Assembly: GCA_963754645.1 (NCBI GenBank)
Contig: CAVWGP010000001.1
Location: 372,001 to 436,000 of the forward strand
DNA length: 64,000 nucleotides
Source: CAVWGP01 sp963754645
GTDB lineage: Bacteria > Pseudomonadota > Alphaproteobacteria > Bin65
Reading direction: 5' to 3'
The position numbers and the translations under genes are program-made. The notes under the pieces were generated by a model, which saw nothing but the letters and a program-made list of their open reading frames with translations, made no database searches and was not told the origin of the DNA. The first letter of the stretch is position 1; each line of letters begins with the position of its first letter. Positions 1 through 8,520 of the stretch are shown here, one piece after another.

Positions 1-1
1 C

Positions 2-649
2 CTCAAGGGCGTGCGCATCGGAGTCCGCGCGCTGCTGGGCAATACGCGCCTTGCCGGCGATGTCGCGGCTGCGTTCGCGCGCGCGCTCAAGGCCCTGGCG
101 GCGCACGGCGCCGCGGTCGAGGAGATCGCCGAACCGTTCGAGAGCACCGAGCCGATCTGGCGCGTCATCAATCATTCGACGTGGCGCGCGCGCTTCCAGC
201 CGCTGCTGGCGAAACACCGCGCGATCATGAGCCCGACCCTGGCGCGCCAGGTGGACGAGGCCGCCGCCTTCAGCGCCGAGGAATTCCAGACCGCGGCGAT
301 GGCGCGCACCGTCCTATTCCGCAAGATTCAAGCCTGGTTCGAGCGCTTCGATCTCGTCGCGACGCCGACCTTGTCGCGCACGGCACTGGCGATCGACCAC
401 GATCTGTTCGCGCCCATCGAGATCGACGGCATCGCCGCCGATACGGTCCGCCGATCCTGGTATCCCTACACGCTGCCGTTCAATCTCACCGGCCATCCCG
501 CCGTCTCGCTGCCGATCGGCGCGGACGCGGCGGGCTTGCCGATCGGCCTGCAACTCATCGGCAAGCTGCGCGGCGATCGCGAGCTTGTCGCCCACGCCGC
601 GACGCTTGAGGCCATGGTCTCGCCCCGTCCGGCGCTTCCAGCGCTTTGA
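2..649 (+). CDS. Amidase (amidase-signature family), C-terminal part
   Basis: The gene enters from the left edge; the open frame already runs from base 2 (Leu-Lys-Gly before the first possible GTG at 11), so about 215 C-terminal residues are present. The motif FNLTGHPAVSLPIG near residue 160, followed by GLPIGLQLIG, is the conserved C-terminal block of amidase-signature enzymes such as GatA-like amidases. The catalytic Ser-cisSer-Lys triad lies in the missing N-terminal part, so activity cannot be judged. The family hydrolyses carboxamides to acid and ammonia in the cytoplasm. The stop is 1 bp before the next start, suggesting co-transcription with the transporter. The substrate is unknown; a true GatA role is less likely because no gatB or gatC is seen. 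Confidence 0.88.
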   Translation, partial: LKGVRIGVRALLGNTRLAGDVAAAFARALKALAAHGAAVEEIAEPFESTEPIWRVINHSTWRARFQPLLAKHRAIMSPTLARQVDEAAAFSAEEFQTAAMARTVLFRKIQAWFERFDLVATPTLSRTALAIDHDLFAPIEIDGIAADTVRRSWYPYTLPFNLTGHPAVSLPIGADAAGLPIGLQLIGKLRGDRELVAHAATLEAMVSPRPALPAL

Positions 650-650
650 C

Positions 651-1861
651 ATGAACGAACCGGCGCCGCAGAAGTTTTTCGGCCAGCCTCAAACTGCTGG
701 CGCCGATTCTCACCGGCGCGACCTTCAACGGGTTTGCTTCGCCCGCGCTGTCGACCATCATGGCGGTGCAGATCGCGGCCAGCGGCGCGCCGGCCAAGGC
801 CGTGGGCATCGTCGTCGGCGAGTCAATTTGTCGGCGTCATCGTCGGCTGCTACGCGCTGCCGCGCCTGATCCTGGCGCTCGGCCCGGTGCGCGCCTTTGC
901 GCTGTTCATGGGGCTTTCGGCCGCCGTCACGCTCGCCATCGCCTTCGTGCCGTCGCTGCCGGCCTGGATCGCATTGCGGTTCGGCAGCGGGCTCTGCATG
1001 GCGGCGATATTCATGGTCATCGAAAGCTGGATCAACCAGCAGATCGCGCCGAGCCATCGCAGCCGCATCATCGCCGTCTACGTGGTCTTGGCGGTGAGCG
1101 CCGGCTCGTTGGCACCGCTGGCGCTCAATATCGTCGATCCGCTCGGCCGCGGTCTCTATTTCATCATCGCCGTCGTCTTCGCGCTCGCGCCGCTGGCGAT
1201 GGTTCTGCAATCGCCGCGGGCGCCGGTCTTCGAGCACAAGAGCGCGATCCGCCTCGCCTCGGTGTTCGTCATTTCCCCGGGCGGCGTCATCGCCTGCTTC
1301 GCGCACGGCCTGATCAACGCGGCCATATCGCAAGGCATCGCGGTCTATTTCGAGCGCGCCGGCTTCGGCCACGTCATGCTGTCGATCTTCCTCAGCGCGG
1401 CGACCTTGGTCGGCGTCGCCCTGCAAATGCCGATCGGCATGGCGGCCGATCGCCTGGGGCGGCGCTATGTGCTGCTCGTCTTGTCGGCATTGCTGTTCCT
1501 CGCCGCCCTGCCCCTCGCCATCACCGCGGCGCCGTCGCTCAGCTTCGTCCTCGTCGCCGGCGTCGCGCTCGCGGCGCTGGCGCAGCCGCTTTACAGCCTG
1601 GGCACCGCGCTGACCAATGCCCGCCTCGCCGGGCGCGATTTCGTCAGCGTCGCCGGCGGTTTGCTGCTGGCTTGGGCGCTCGGCTCGGCCGCCGGGCCGC
1701 TGATCGCCACGGCACTGATGGACGAATTCGGCCGATCGGCGCTGTTCATCTACATCGCCGTCACCGCCTTCCTGCTGCTCGCCGCCATCCTGCAGCGCAT
1801 CCTGGCGCGCGAACCGCCCGACCCAGTCCCGGCACCGCCGACGCCGCCGACGCGCTCGTGA
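651..1861 (+). CDS. MFS transporter, interrupted by two +1 frameshifts
   Basis: Start ATG at 651 begins MNEPAPQKFFG. Reading continues as a good MFS protein only if one base is skipped near 680 (giving SLKLLAPILTGATFNGF) and another near 821 (giving VVGSQFVGVIVGCYALPRL). The repaired protein is about 402 residues and should span the inner membrane 12 times. The ESWINQQIAPSHRSRIIAVY segment resembles the YcaD-like branch of the major facilitator superfamily. It directly follows the amidase, so it may import or export that enzyme's substrate or product; this is inference. Both lesions are single extra bases and the rest of the frame is clean, so sequencing error is as likely as a pseudogene. 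Read as it stands, an intact frame exists only from about 734. Confidence 0.75.
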
Positions 1862-1865
1862 TGCG

Positions 1866-3182
1866 CTACCGCCAATCCGCCTGCGCATCCGGCAATGTGC
1901 AGGCGCGATAGACGATGGCGGCAACCAGCAGCGCCGCCATGCGCAGTTCCGCCGGCGCGGCCTTGTCGATCGTGTCGGCGGCGGTGAGCACGTAGCGCAA
2001 ATTCGATTGCGGTTCGTCGAAGCCGGCGACGAGGCGGAAGGCGGGGATGCCCGCCATGGCGAAATTGTAGTGGTCGGAATTCGCCATCAGCGGGCGGCAC
2101 AGGCCGAGATCGAGGCCCACCGCTGCCGCGCATTCGAGCAGGAAACCGTCGAGCTTGGCGAAGCCGCTGGTCAGCGCGCGAGGCGCGGGCTGCCGGCGAC
2201 CGAATCGAGATTGACGTTGAGCTTGATGCGGCTGCGTTCCGCCGCGCTCAAGGCGGCGACATGGCGTTGCGAGCCGGTCAGCGCCCATTCCTCGACGGTG
2301 AAGACGCAAAGGCGCAAGCCGCGCCGCAACGTGGCCGCCACCGGCGTCAGGGCGCGGAACACGGCGAGCGCGGCGGCCAGGCCGGTGGCGTTGTCCATGG
2401 CGCTTTCGGCCAGCGAATGCCCGTCGATATGGGCGCTGAGCACGATCCAATCGCCGCCGGCGCCCGGCAGCTCGGCGATGATGTTGTCAGCCTGGGCCGG
2501 CGCCTCGGTCGTCGCCAAGTTGAGGCGCGCGACCGGCCGCGCGCCGCCGCGCCGTGCGAGGAGCGCGGCACCTTCCGCGGAAATGCCGAAGGCGGGGATG
2601 CGGCGCTCCTCCGCCATGCCCGCCGAACCGGCGACGGGGCCGATCCCGGCATGCGGATTGGCGATGAGAAATCCGGCGGCGCCGCGCTCGATCGCCCAGC
2701 CGAGCTTGCGCCGGCGATGGATCGTGCCGTCGGCGAACATGTATTCGTGCCGCACCAAGACGATGCGCCCGGCGATCTCGCCGGCGTGCGCTTCGAAGGC
2801 TTCGGGCGTGCCGCGCCCGAGATCGACGACTTCGGCCGTGAGGCCCGCCGCCGCCGTGGGCGCCGCGCGCAGCAAGGGGTGACAGGCCAAGGGCCGCGGC
2901 GCGTCGCCGGCGAGCGCCACCTCCGCGTGCGTCGCCTGCCAGCCGTCATAGGCCGATGGTTTCCCGGCGGACGGCGATGCCCGGCAGCTTTTCGAGGCTC
3001 GCCGCCACGAGCGCGGCCGCGCGCCGCTCGCTGTCGCTGCCGGCGACGCGTCCGCCGCAGCGCGCAATGGCGGCGAATTCGTTCCACAAGAACGCGTCCG
3101 CCGCGACCGAACCGAGAACCTGCTGCAATCCCGCCATCGTCCCCGCCAATCGCCGCTTACTTGAATGCGCCCCGAAGCTCAT
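1866..3182 (-). CDS. M28-family zinc peptidase with PA-type insert, frameshifted twice
   Basis: The protein is split over three frames: residues up to RRETI (start 3182, or the internal Met at 3137), the main body, and the C-terminal part from ALTSGFAKLDG to the stop at 1866. One extra base near 2955 and one lost base (or two extra) near 2180 explain this; repaired length is about 438 residues. The metal-binding signatures of family M28 are all visible: AHIDGHSL and AMDNATG, the VEEWALTGS Glu-Glu pair, and the late His in SDHYNFAMAG. A protease-associated-like region precedes the catalytic part. The family consists of aminopeptidases and carboxypeptidases using two zinc ions. No clear signal peptide is seen. 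It converges on the MFS gene, 4 bp apart. Confidence 0.75.
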
Positions 3183-3247
3183 TCACAATGGCGGCACATG
3201 CGGCACAATAGCCGCAAAACTCGCCCGCGTCAGGGCGCGGTGAGGGC

Positions 3248-4057
3248 ATGGAAAATTCGATCGTCGAACGCGCCGGAGAACGGCCGGCGGCGGCTCAGCG
3301 GCAAGCCGCGGGGCTGATCGCGGCCGATCGCCTATCGAAGAGCTTCGGCAAGATCGACGTGCTCCACACCGTGTCGATCGCCGTCATGGAGCGCGACGTG
3401 GTCTGCGTCATCGGGCCGAGCGGATCGGGCAAGACGACGCTGCTGCGCTGCTTCGCGCTGCTCGAACCGCCGACCGCGGGGCGCATCGCGATGAACGGCG
3501 TCACCGTCGCCGCCAGCCAATCGACCGCGGCGATCGCCCGCGCGGCGCGCGCGGTGCGCGCCGATATCGGCATGGTGTTCCAGCATTTCCATCTGTGGCC
3601 GCACATGTCGGTGCTGCAAAACCTCATCGAGGCGCCGATGCGCGTGAAACGCATGAGCCGCGACGCCGCCGTGCCGCTCGCCGAAGCGCTGCTCGCCAAG
3701 GTCGGCCTCGGCGACAAGCGCGACGCCTATCCGCACCGGCTTTCGGGCGGCCAGCAGCAACGCGTCGCCATCGCCCGCGCGCTGGCGATGAACCCCAAAG
3801 TCATGCTGTTCGACGAAGTGACCTCGGCGCTCGACCCCGAGCTGCGCCGCGAAGTGCTCGGCGTGATGAAGGATTTGGCGCACGAGGGCATGACGATGCT
3901 CGTCGTCACGCACGAAATGAATTTCGCGCGCCGGGTCTCGAACCGCGTCATCTTCATGGATCAAGGCCGCATCGTCGAGGAAGCGGCCCCCGCCGCCTTC
4001 TTCGAGCGCCCGCGCACCGAACGCGCGCAGCGTTTCTTGCAGCAATTCGAGGATTGA
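3248..4057 (+). CDS. Polar amino acid ABC importer, ATP-binding protein
   Basis: A 269-residue ABC ATPase of the GlnQ/HisP type. Visible motifs are Walker A GPSGSGKT (residues 56-63), Q-loop VFQHFHLWPH, signature LSGGQQQ, Walker B VMLFDE and the H-loop THEM. VTSALDPEL is the form typical of amino-acid importers. The first 25 residues are a poorly conserved extension, so a later start is possible. It is followed 25 bp later by its binding protein and then by the permease, forming one importer operon with the M20 peptidase. It powers uptake at the inner membrane; the transported amino acid or opine is not known. Confidence 0.92.
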   Translation: MENSIVERAGERPAAAQRQAAGLIAADRLSKSFGKIDVLHTVSIAVMERDVVCVIGPSGSGKTTLLRCFALLEPPTAGRIAMNGVTVAASQSTAAIARAARAVRADIGMVFQHFHLWPHMSVLQNLIEAPMRVKRMSRDAAVPLAEALLAKVGLGDKRDAYPHRLSGGQQQRVAIARALAMNPKVMLFDEVTSALDPELRREVLGVMKDLAHEGMTMLVVTHEMNFARRVSNRVIFMDQGRIVEEAAPAAFFERPRTERAQRFLQQFED

Positions 4058-4082
4058 AAACCGCAACAGGGAGGAACAGAAA

Positions 4083-4893
4083 ATGATATCGCTCGGCACC
4101 ATCGTCCGCACTCTCGCCGCCACGGCAATCGCCGTCGGCCTCGCCTTCGCCGCTCCGGCCGAGGCGCAGCAGCAATCGCGGCTTTACGAGATCACCAAGG
4201 CCAAGAAGCTGCGCGTCTGCATCTTCCCGCTCTACTATTCGATTTCGTTCCGCAACGCGCGCACCGGCCAGCTTGAAGGAATCGACATCGATCTCTCGCG
4301 GGAGCTCGGCAAGGAGCTCGGCGCCGAGGTGCAATATGTCGAAACCAGCTTCGGCACCTTCATCGCCGACCTGCAGGCCAACAAGTGCGAGATCGGCATG
4401 TTCGGCGTCGGCGCCACGCTGCGCCGCGCCCAGGCGGTCGAGTTCAGCAAGCCCTATCTCGTCACCAATATTTACGCCGTCACGCGCAAGGACGGAAAGA
4501 TCAAGACCTGGGACGATGTCGACAAGGCCGGCGTCAAGGTCGCCGTCTCGCTCGGCAGCTACATCGAAGTGTTCATGAAGGGCTATCTCAAGACCGCGAA
4601 GATGATCGCCATCGCGCCGCCCGGCGACGCGCGAGGCCGAGCTGGCCGCGCGCCGGGTCGACGTCATCATGACCGACTTCCCGACGGCGATTAAGGTGAC
4701 CGACGAGTTCGATTGGGCGACTTACATCCTGCCCAAGGAGAAGCTCGCGGTGACGCCCTATGCCTATGTCGTGCCCGCCGGCGACCAGATCTGGCTCAAC
4801 TACATCAATCTGTTCGTCGACACGATCAAGCTCGACGGCCGCCTGATGCAATTCGCCAAGAAGCACAAGCTCGATCCGATCGTCGCGCCGTAA
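4083..4893 (+). CDS. Polar amino acid ABC importer, periplasmic binding protein (frameshifted)
   Basis: The ATG at 4083 is preceded by a strong GGGAGGA ribosome site. Residues 1-29 form a Sec signal peptide ending AEA/QQ. The SBP_bac_3 fold follows, with the typical block GQLEGIDIDLSRELGKELGA and later GATLRRAQAVEFSKPY. One extra base near 4627 breaks the frame; the tail resumes as MTDFPTAIKVTDEFDW to the stop at 4893, giving about 269 residues when repaired. It would capture an amino-acid-like ligand in the periplasm for the adjacent permease. A Rho-independent terminator lies directly after the stop, which would give more binding protein than permease. The frameshift is probably a sequence error. 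Confidence 0.85.
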
Positions 4894-4908
4894 GCGCAAG
4901 CGAGCGAC

Positions 4909-4944
4909 ACGGGGCGCCGCGCGGTCCGCCGGCGCCCCGTTTTA
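4909..4944 (+). terminator. Intrinsic terminator/attenuator between binding protein and permease
   Basis: A perfect 10-bp stem (ACGGGGCGCC at 4909-4918 and GGCGCCCCGT at 4931-4940) with a 12-nt loop is followed by TTTATT. It sits 15 bp after the binding-protein stop and 16 bp before the permease start. It therefore acts inside the operon, most likely as a partial terminator that lowers permease expression. Confidence 0.8.
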
Positions 4945-4960
4945 TTGTCCGGAGCAAGCG

Positions 4961-5627
4961 ATGTTCACATATCAATTCCGCTGGGACGTCATCTCCTCCA
5001 GCTTTCCGTTTCTCATGTCCGGTCTCGGCATGACGCTGATGATCTCGGCCGCGACGCTGGTTTTGGCGCTGCTCGGCGGGCTGCTGATCGCGCTGATGAA
5101 CATGTCGCGTTTCGCGCCCATTCGCTGGATCGCGGTCGGCTTCGGCGAGATCATCCGCAACACGCCGATCCTGGTGCAGCTGCTCTGGGTCTATTACGTG
5201 CTGCCGATCGTGTTCGAATTCCGCATCAGCGCGATCACGGCGTGCATCATCGGGCTGTCGATCTATTCCTCGGCCTTTATCGCCGAAGCCTATCGCGCCG
5301 GCATCCAGGCGATCCCGAAAGGCCAGCGCGAGTCGGCGCAGGTGCTCGGCCTCACGTCGGCGCAGGCGTTCTGGCGCATCGTGTTTCCCCAGGCGATCCG
5401 CATCATCCTGCCGCCGCTGGCGACCAATTTCGTGCTGCTCATCAAATATCTCGTCGCTCGCCTCGGTCGTCTCGGTCGGCGAGATCACGCGCCGGGGCAT
5501 GGAGCTGTCGTCCTCGACCTTCCGGCCGCTGGAAATCTTCACCTTCATCGCCGTGGTCTATTTCTTCATCTGCTGGCCGCTCACCATGTCGATCCGGGCC
5601 TGGGAATCGCGCATGGCCCGGCGCTGA
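4961..5627 (+). CDS. Polar amino acid ABC importer, permease (frameshifted)
   Basis: Starts MFTYQFRWDV at 4961 and carries several hydrophobic segments plus the EAA loop typical of HisMQ-type permeases (EAYRAGIQAIPKGQRESAQV). An extra base near 5451, after LLIKY, shifts the frame. Skipping it restores SSLASVVSVGEITRRGMEL through to a TGA at 5625-5627, giving about 221 residues, the normal family length. Without the repair the frame runs on into the downstream peptidase and yields a false 641-residue fusion. It forms the membrane channel for the ATPase and binding protein upstream. Only one permease gene is present, so it may homodimerise. Confidence 0.85.
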
Positions 5628-5629
5628 CG

Positions 5630-6886
5630 ATGGCGGCTTCCGCGGCGCGCGCAAGCCTGAAGCGGCGCCTCGCCGAAACGCGCGGCGACTTGCTCGACAT
5701 GGCGCGCAAGCTGGTGGCGGCGCCCAGCGCCAATCCGCCCGGCGATACGCGCGAAGCGGCGCGGGTGGCGAAGTCGCTGCTGCAAGCGATCCCGGGCATC
5801 GAGCTCGTCGAGGTCGAGCCGCGGCCCGGCTTCGTCAGCATCGCGGCGCGTATCGCCGGCGCGCGGCCGGGCCGCCGGCTGGTGTTCAACGGCCATCTCG
5901 ATACGTTTCCGGTCGGCGATGCCGGCCAATGGCGGCACGATCCGCTCGGGGGCGCCGTCGAGGCCGGCCGGCTGTTCGGCCGCGGCGCTTCCGACATGAA
6001 GGGCGGGATCGCCGCTTCGATCCTGGCGCTGCGGCTGCTCGCCGAGCGGCGCGCTGCGATTGCCGGCGAAGTCGCGATCACGCTTGCCGCCGACGAAGAA
6101 TCGATGGGGCCGCACGGCACCAAGCACATGCTCGACCATGTGCCCTTCGCGCGCGGCGACGCGATGATCTGCGGCGATGCCGGTTCGCCCAGCGTCCTGC
6201 GCTTCGGCGAGAAGGGCCTGCTGTGGATCGAGATCGAAGCCACGGGCAAGCCGGCCCATGGCGCCCATGTCCATCTCGGCGACAACGCCATCGACCGGCT
6301 GCGCGCCGCGCTCGACCGGCTTGCGGCGTTGCGCGACATCAAGGTGAAGGCGCCCGTCGCCGTCGCCGCGGCGATCCGCCGATCGCGCAAGATTTCCGAG
6401 CCGCTCTCGGGCAAGGGCGAGGCGCGCACGCTCGGCAGCGTGACCGTCAATATCGGCACGATCGCGGGCGGCATTTCGCCCAATCTCGTACCCGCGACCG
6501 CCAAGGCGGCGGCCGATATCCGCGTGCCTGTCGGCGTCACCCAGGCGCGGATGGAAAAGTCGATCGCGCGCCGGCTCGGCAAGCTGCCGGGCGTCCGCTA
6601 TCGCATCCTGCGCCGGTTCGAGCCGAACTGGACCGATCCCGGCCACGAAATCATGCGCCTGTGCGCGGCCAACGCGAAGGCCGCGACCGGCAAGCCCGTC
6701 GCCGTCAACATGCGCGTCGGCGCGTCGGACGCGCGCTGGTACCGGCTCTACGGCATCCCGACCGTCGTCTACGGCCTGGCGCCGCACAACATGGGCGGCC
6801 CCGACGAATACGTCACCCTCGCCGACCTCCACGCCGTCGCCGAAGTCCATGCGCTGACGGCGTTCGATTTTCTGCAGGAGCGATAG
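5630..6886 (+). CDS. M20-family metallopeptidase (ArgE/DapE/carboxypeptidase type)
   Basis: The preferred start is ATG 5630, 2 bp after the repaired permease stop, giving 418 residues. Metal ligands of family M20 are visible: GHLD (His89, Asp91), the bridging Asp122 in GASDMKGG, the Glu156-Glu157 pair in ADEES, Asp183 in GDAG and a late His in APHNMGG. The enzyme would hydrolyse an N-acyl amino acid or small peptide in the cytoplasm. Its place at the end of a polar-amino-acid importer operon suggests that it processes the imported compound. The last 11 codons (ALTAFDFLQER) belong to a 36-bp sequence repeated at 12118-12153. Confidence 0.88.
   Translation: MAASAARASLKRRLAETRGDLLDMARKLVAAPSANPPGDTREAARVAKSLLQAIPGIELVEVEPRPGFVSIAARIAGARPGRRLVFNGHLDTFPVGDAGQWRHDPLGGAVEAGRLFGRGASDMKGGIAASILALRLLAERRAAIAGEVAITLAADEESMGPHGTKHMLDHVPFARGDAMICGDAGSPSVLRFGEKGLLWIEIEATGKPAHGAHVHLGDNAIDRLRAALDRLAALRDIKVKAPVAVAAAIRRSRKISEPLSGKGEARTLGSVTVNIGTIAGGISPNLVPATAKAAADIRVPVGVTQARMEKSIARRLGKLPGVRYRILRRFEPNWTDPGHEIMRLCAANAKAATGKPVAVNMRVGASDARWYRLYGIPTVVYGLAPHNMGGPDEYVTLADLHAVAEVHALTAFDFLQER
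6851..6886 (+). repeat. 36-bp direct repeat, left copy (3' end of the M20 gene)
   Basis: Positions 6851-6886 match 12118-12153 at 32 of 36 bases by hand alignment, including an identical 21-base start (GCGCTGACGGCGTTCGATTT and one more T). This copy is inside a gene; the right copy is not. The two copies bracket the accessory segment with the three binding-protein cassettes. Confidence 0.8.
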
Positions 6887-6948
6887 AGTTCTCTATCCGC
6901 AATTTCGACCGCTTGCGCTCGCTTCCAAGAGCACGCAATGTTTTGTCA

Positions 6949-6968
6949 CCCCGGGCGAAGGCCCGGGG
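6949..6968. repeat. REP-like palindrome
   Basis: CCCCGGGC and GCCCGGGG form a perfect 8-bp stem with a GAAG loop. No T-run follows on the plus strand, so it is more like a repetitive extragenic palindrome than a terminator. Similar palindromes are common between genes in alphaproteobacteria. Confidence 0.7.
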
Positions 6969-7121
6969 ACCGGCCTTTGAGCGTGGCGGGTTCATGCCGA
7001 CGAATTCATTTGGCGATTCGGCAAGCGCATGATCCTCGCGGTGCCCAGCGTGGAAAATCTCGGCGCACAAGGCCTGGGGCGTGAACTCATAGGCCGACAT
7101 TGGCCAGCCCGCAACGCAGAT

Positions 7122-7191
7122 GTCCGCTTCCGGATCGATAGCGGTCTTTCCTCTCGTGGCTCCGCATGTTGCAAATGTGCCATAAGCGGAC
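7122..7191 (+). repeat. 70-bp cassette-end repeat, copy 1 (upstream of binding-protein gene 1)
   Basis: Exactly 70 bp, with ends GTCCGCTT and AAGCGGAC that are inverted repeats of each other. It shares about 45 of 70 positions with copy 3 at 9528-9597. It ends 135 bp before the first ABC_sub_bind start. Confidence 0.75.
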
Positions 7192-7326
7192 CTTTGCTGC
7201 GGGAACGCAATATTTGCGTCCAACTCTTATCTCATCCCTCCAGGTCAAGGCGTGCTATTGTTGTTGCACGAAACGCGACTCTCAGCCTTGGGGACATCGG
7301 CTCGCGCGCGCCGATGAGGTCATCGA

Positions 7327-8352
7327 ATGACGATCCGAGAGCCAATGATGAACAGTGACCCGACGATCGGGCGGCGCCGGTTCTTGTGGGGTCTTCTGGG
7401 CGCGACGCTGCCGGCGCCGCTCGCTCGGGCCCAGACCGCCGAAAGAGTCCGTCGAGTCGGGTTCATGGATAATCTGCCCCCCTCGCACGCGCTTGCGGCC
7501 CCGCTTTGGCGCATTTTCCACGAGGAACTGCACACGCGCGGCTGGAGGGAAGGCCACAACCTACTCATCGAAGCGCGCTGGGCCGAAGGCCGCGTCGAAC
7601 GCTTCATCGACTTCGCCGACGAGTTGGTCGGCCTCAATCTCGACCTCATCGTGACCATCGGCTCCGAAGCAACCGATGCAGCGCGCAAAAAAACCGCGAC
7701 TATACCCATTGTCATGGTGGGTCCGTCGCACCCGGTCGAGGCCGGATTCGTTGCTTCGCTGGCACGGCCGGGTGGCAACGTCACCGGTGTCACGAATCTG
7801 CTCAACGAACTTGTGGTGAAGCATCTTGAGCTTCTCAAGGAACTCAAGCCCGGGATCGAACAGGTGGGGGTGGTCTGGAGTCCGAACAACCCGGGCTCGG
7901 CGCTCGGCTTCAAGACGTTGGAGGGGACGGGCGCTCGCCTAGGCCTCGCGATTCTGTCGCTGCCAGTTGCGAAGCCGGAAGATTTGGATGCAGCCTTCGC
8001 GACGATCCTGCGCGCCCGGCCGCAGGCATTGCATGTGCATCCGACGCGCCCCATCGGCGTGCGCGCGCTGCGCATTGGGTCTTTTGCCGTTGAGCAGAAA
8101 TTGCCGACGATCTCCGCGTCCAGCGGGTTCGTGCGGGCAGGATTCTTATTGTCCTACGGCGCCAACGTCACGGAAATGTGGCGCCGCGCCGTGTATTATG
8201 TCGATCGCATCCTTAGGGGCGCCCGGCCGGCTGAGATGCCGGTCGAACAGCCGACCAGGTTCGAGCTGGTCATCAACCTAAAAACGGCGAAGGCGCTCGA
8301 GTTCACGATCCCGCCGGCCCTCCTCTTCCGGGCCGACGAGATAATTGAATAA
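7327..8352 (+). CDS. ABC_sub_bind-family (PF04392) solute-binding protein 1
   Basis: A 341-residue exported binding protein. The N-terminus carries a Tat-like GRRRFLWGLLG followed by a hydrophobic stretch and ALA-type cleavage near LARAQT. The body has the family hallmarks: SLARPGGNVTGVTNL, a conserved repeat of LELLKEL, and the C-terminal block FELVINLKTAKALEFTIPP ending RADEIIE. Members are thought to bind small ligands for ABC importers, but no ATPase or permease is adjacent, so it is an orphan. Two paralogues lie at 9622 and 10982. The gene is bracketed by 70-bp repeats (7122-7191 and 8366-8436). Ligand unknown. Confidence 0.9.
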   Translation: MTIREPMMNSDPTIGRRRFLWGLLGATLPAPLARAQTAERVRRVGFMDNLPPSHALAAPLWRIFHEELHTRGWREGHNLLIEARWAEGRVERFIDFADELVGLNLDLIVTIGSEATDAARKKTATIPIVMVGPSHPVEAGFVASLARPGGNVTGVTNLLNELVVKHLELLKELKPGIEQVGVVWSPNNPGSALGFKTLEGTGARLGLAILSLPVAKPEDLDAAFATILRARPQALHVHPTRPIGVRALRIGSFAVEQKLPTISASSGFVRAGFLLSYGANVTEMWRRAVYYVDRILRGARPAEMPVEQPTRFELVINLKTAKALEFTIPPALLFRADEIIE

Positions 8353-8365
8353 GGCGGCGCTGGAT

Positions 8366-8436
8366 GTCCGCTCAGGGTCAGGGGCGGGAATCAGAGGGCC
8401 GAGGGTAAAGCGTCAGGTTCCGGGCCTTAAGCGGAC
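8366..8436 (+). repeat. 71-bp cassette-end repeat, copy 2 (downstream of binding-protein gene 1)
   Basis: Begins 14 bp after the stop of gene 1. Ends GTCCGCT and AAGCGGAC. After the left end it has GGGTCAGGGGCGG, identical to copy 4. It is one base longer than the other copies. Confidence 0.75.
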
Positions 8437-8520
8437 CAAATCGGCCGCAAGGTCTGCTCAAAGCAAAGAAGCTGACGTTCTGACCGGTGGGCCTTGAAAG
8501 CCGAATTGTGATATTTTCGG

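Larger units (their letters stand above)
6887..7326. other. 440-bp intergenic region with palindrome and repeat
   Basis: Between the M20 peptidase and the first ABC_sub_bind gene. It holds a perfect REP-like palindrome at 6949-6968 and the first 70-bp repeat at 7122-7191. Minus-strand frames exist across it but show no recognisable domain and overlap the repeats. No convincing promoter was identified. Confidence 0.6.

Noticed and set aside
4945..7032. Plus-strand open frame of 695 codons across the permease and M20 peptidase
   Set aside because: Out-of-frame shadow of both real genes; Arg-rich with no recognisable motif, and it extends over intergenic repeats.
6813..7223. Minus-strand 136-codon frame upstream of the first binding-protein gene
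   Set aside because: Overlaps the end of the M20 gene, the REP palindrome and repeat copy 1, and shows no conserved motif.
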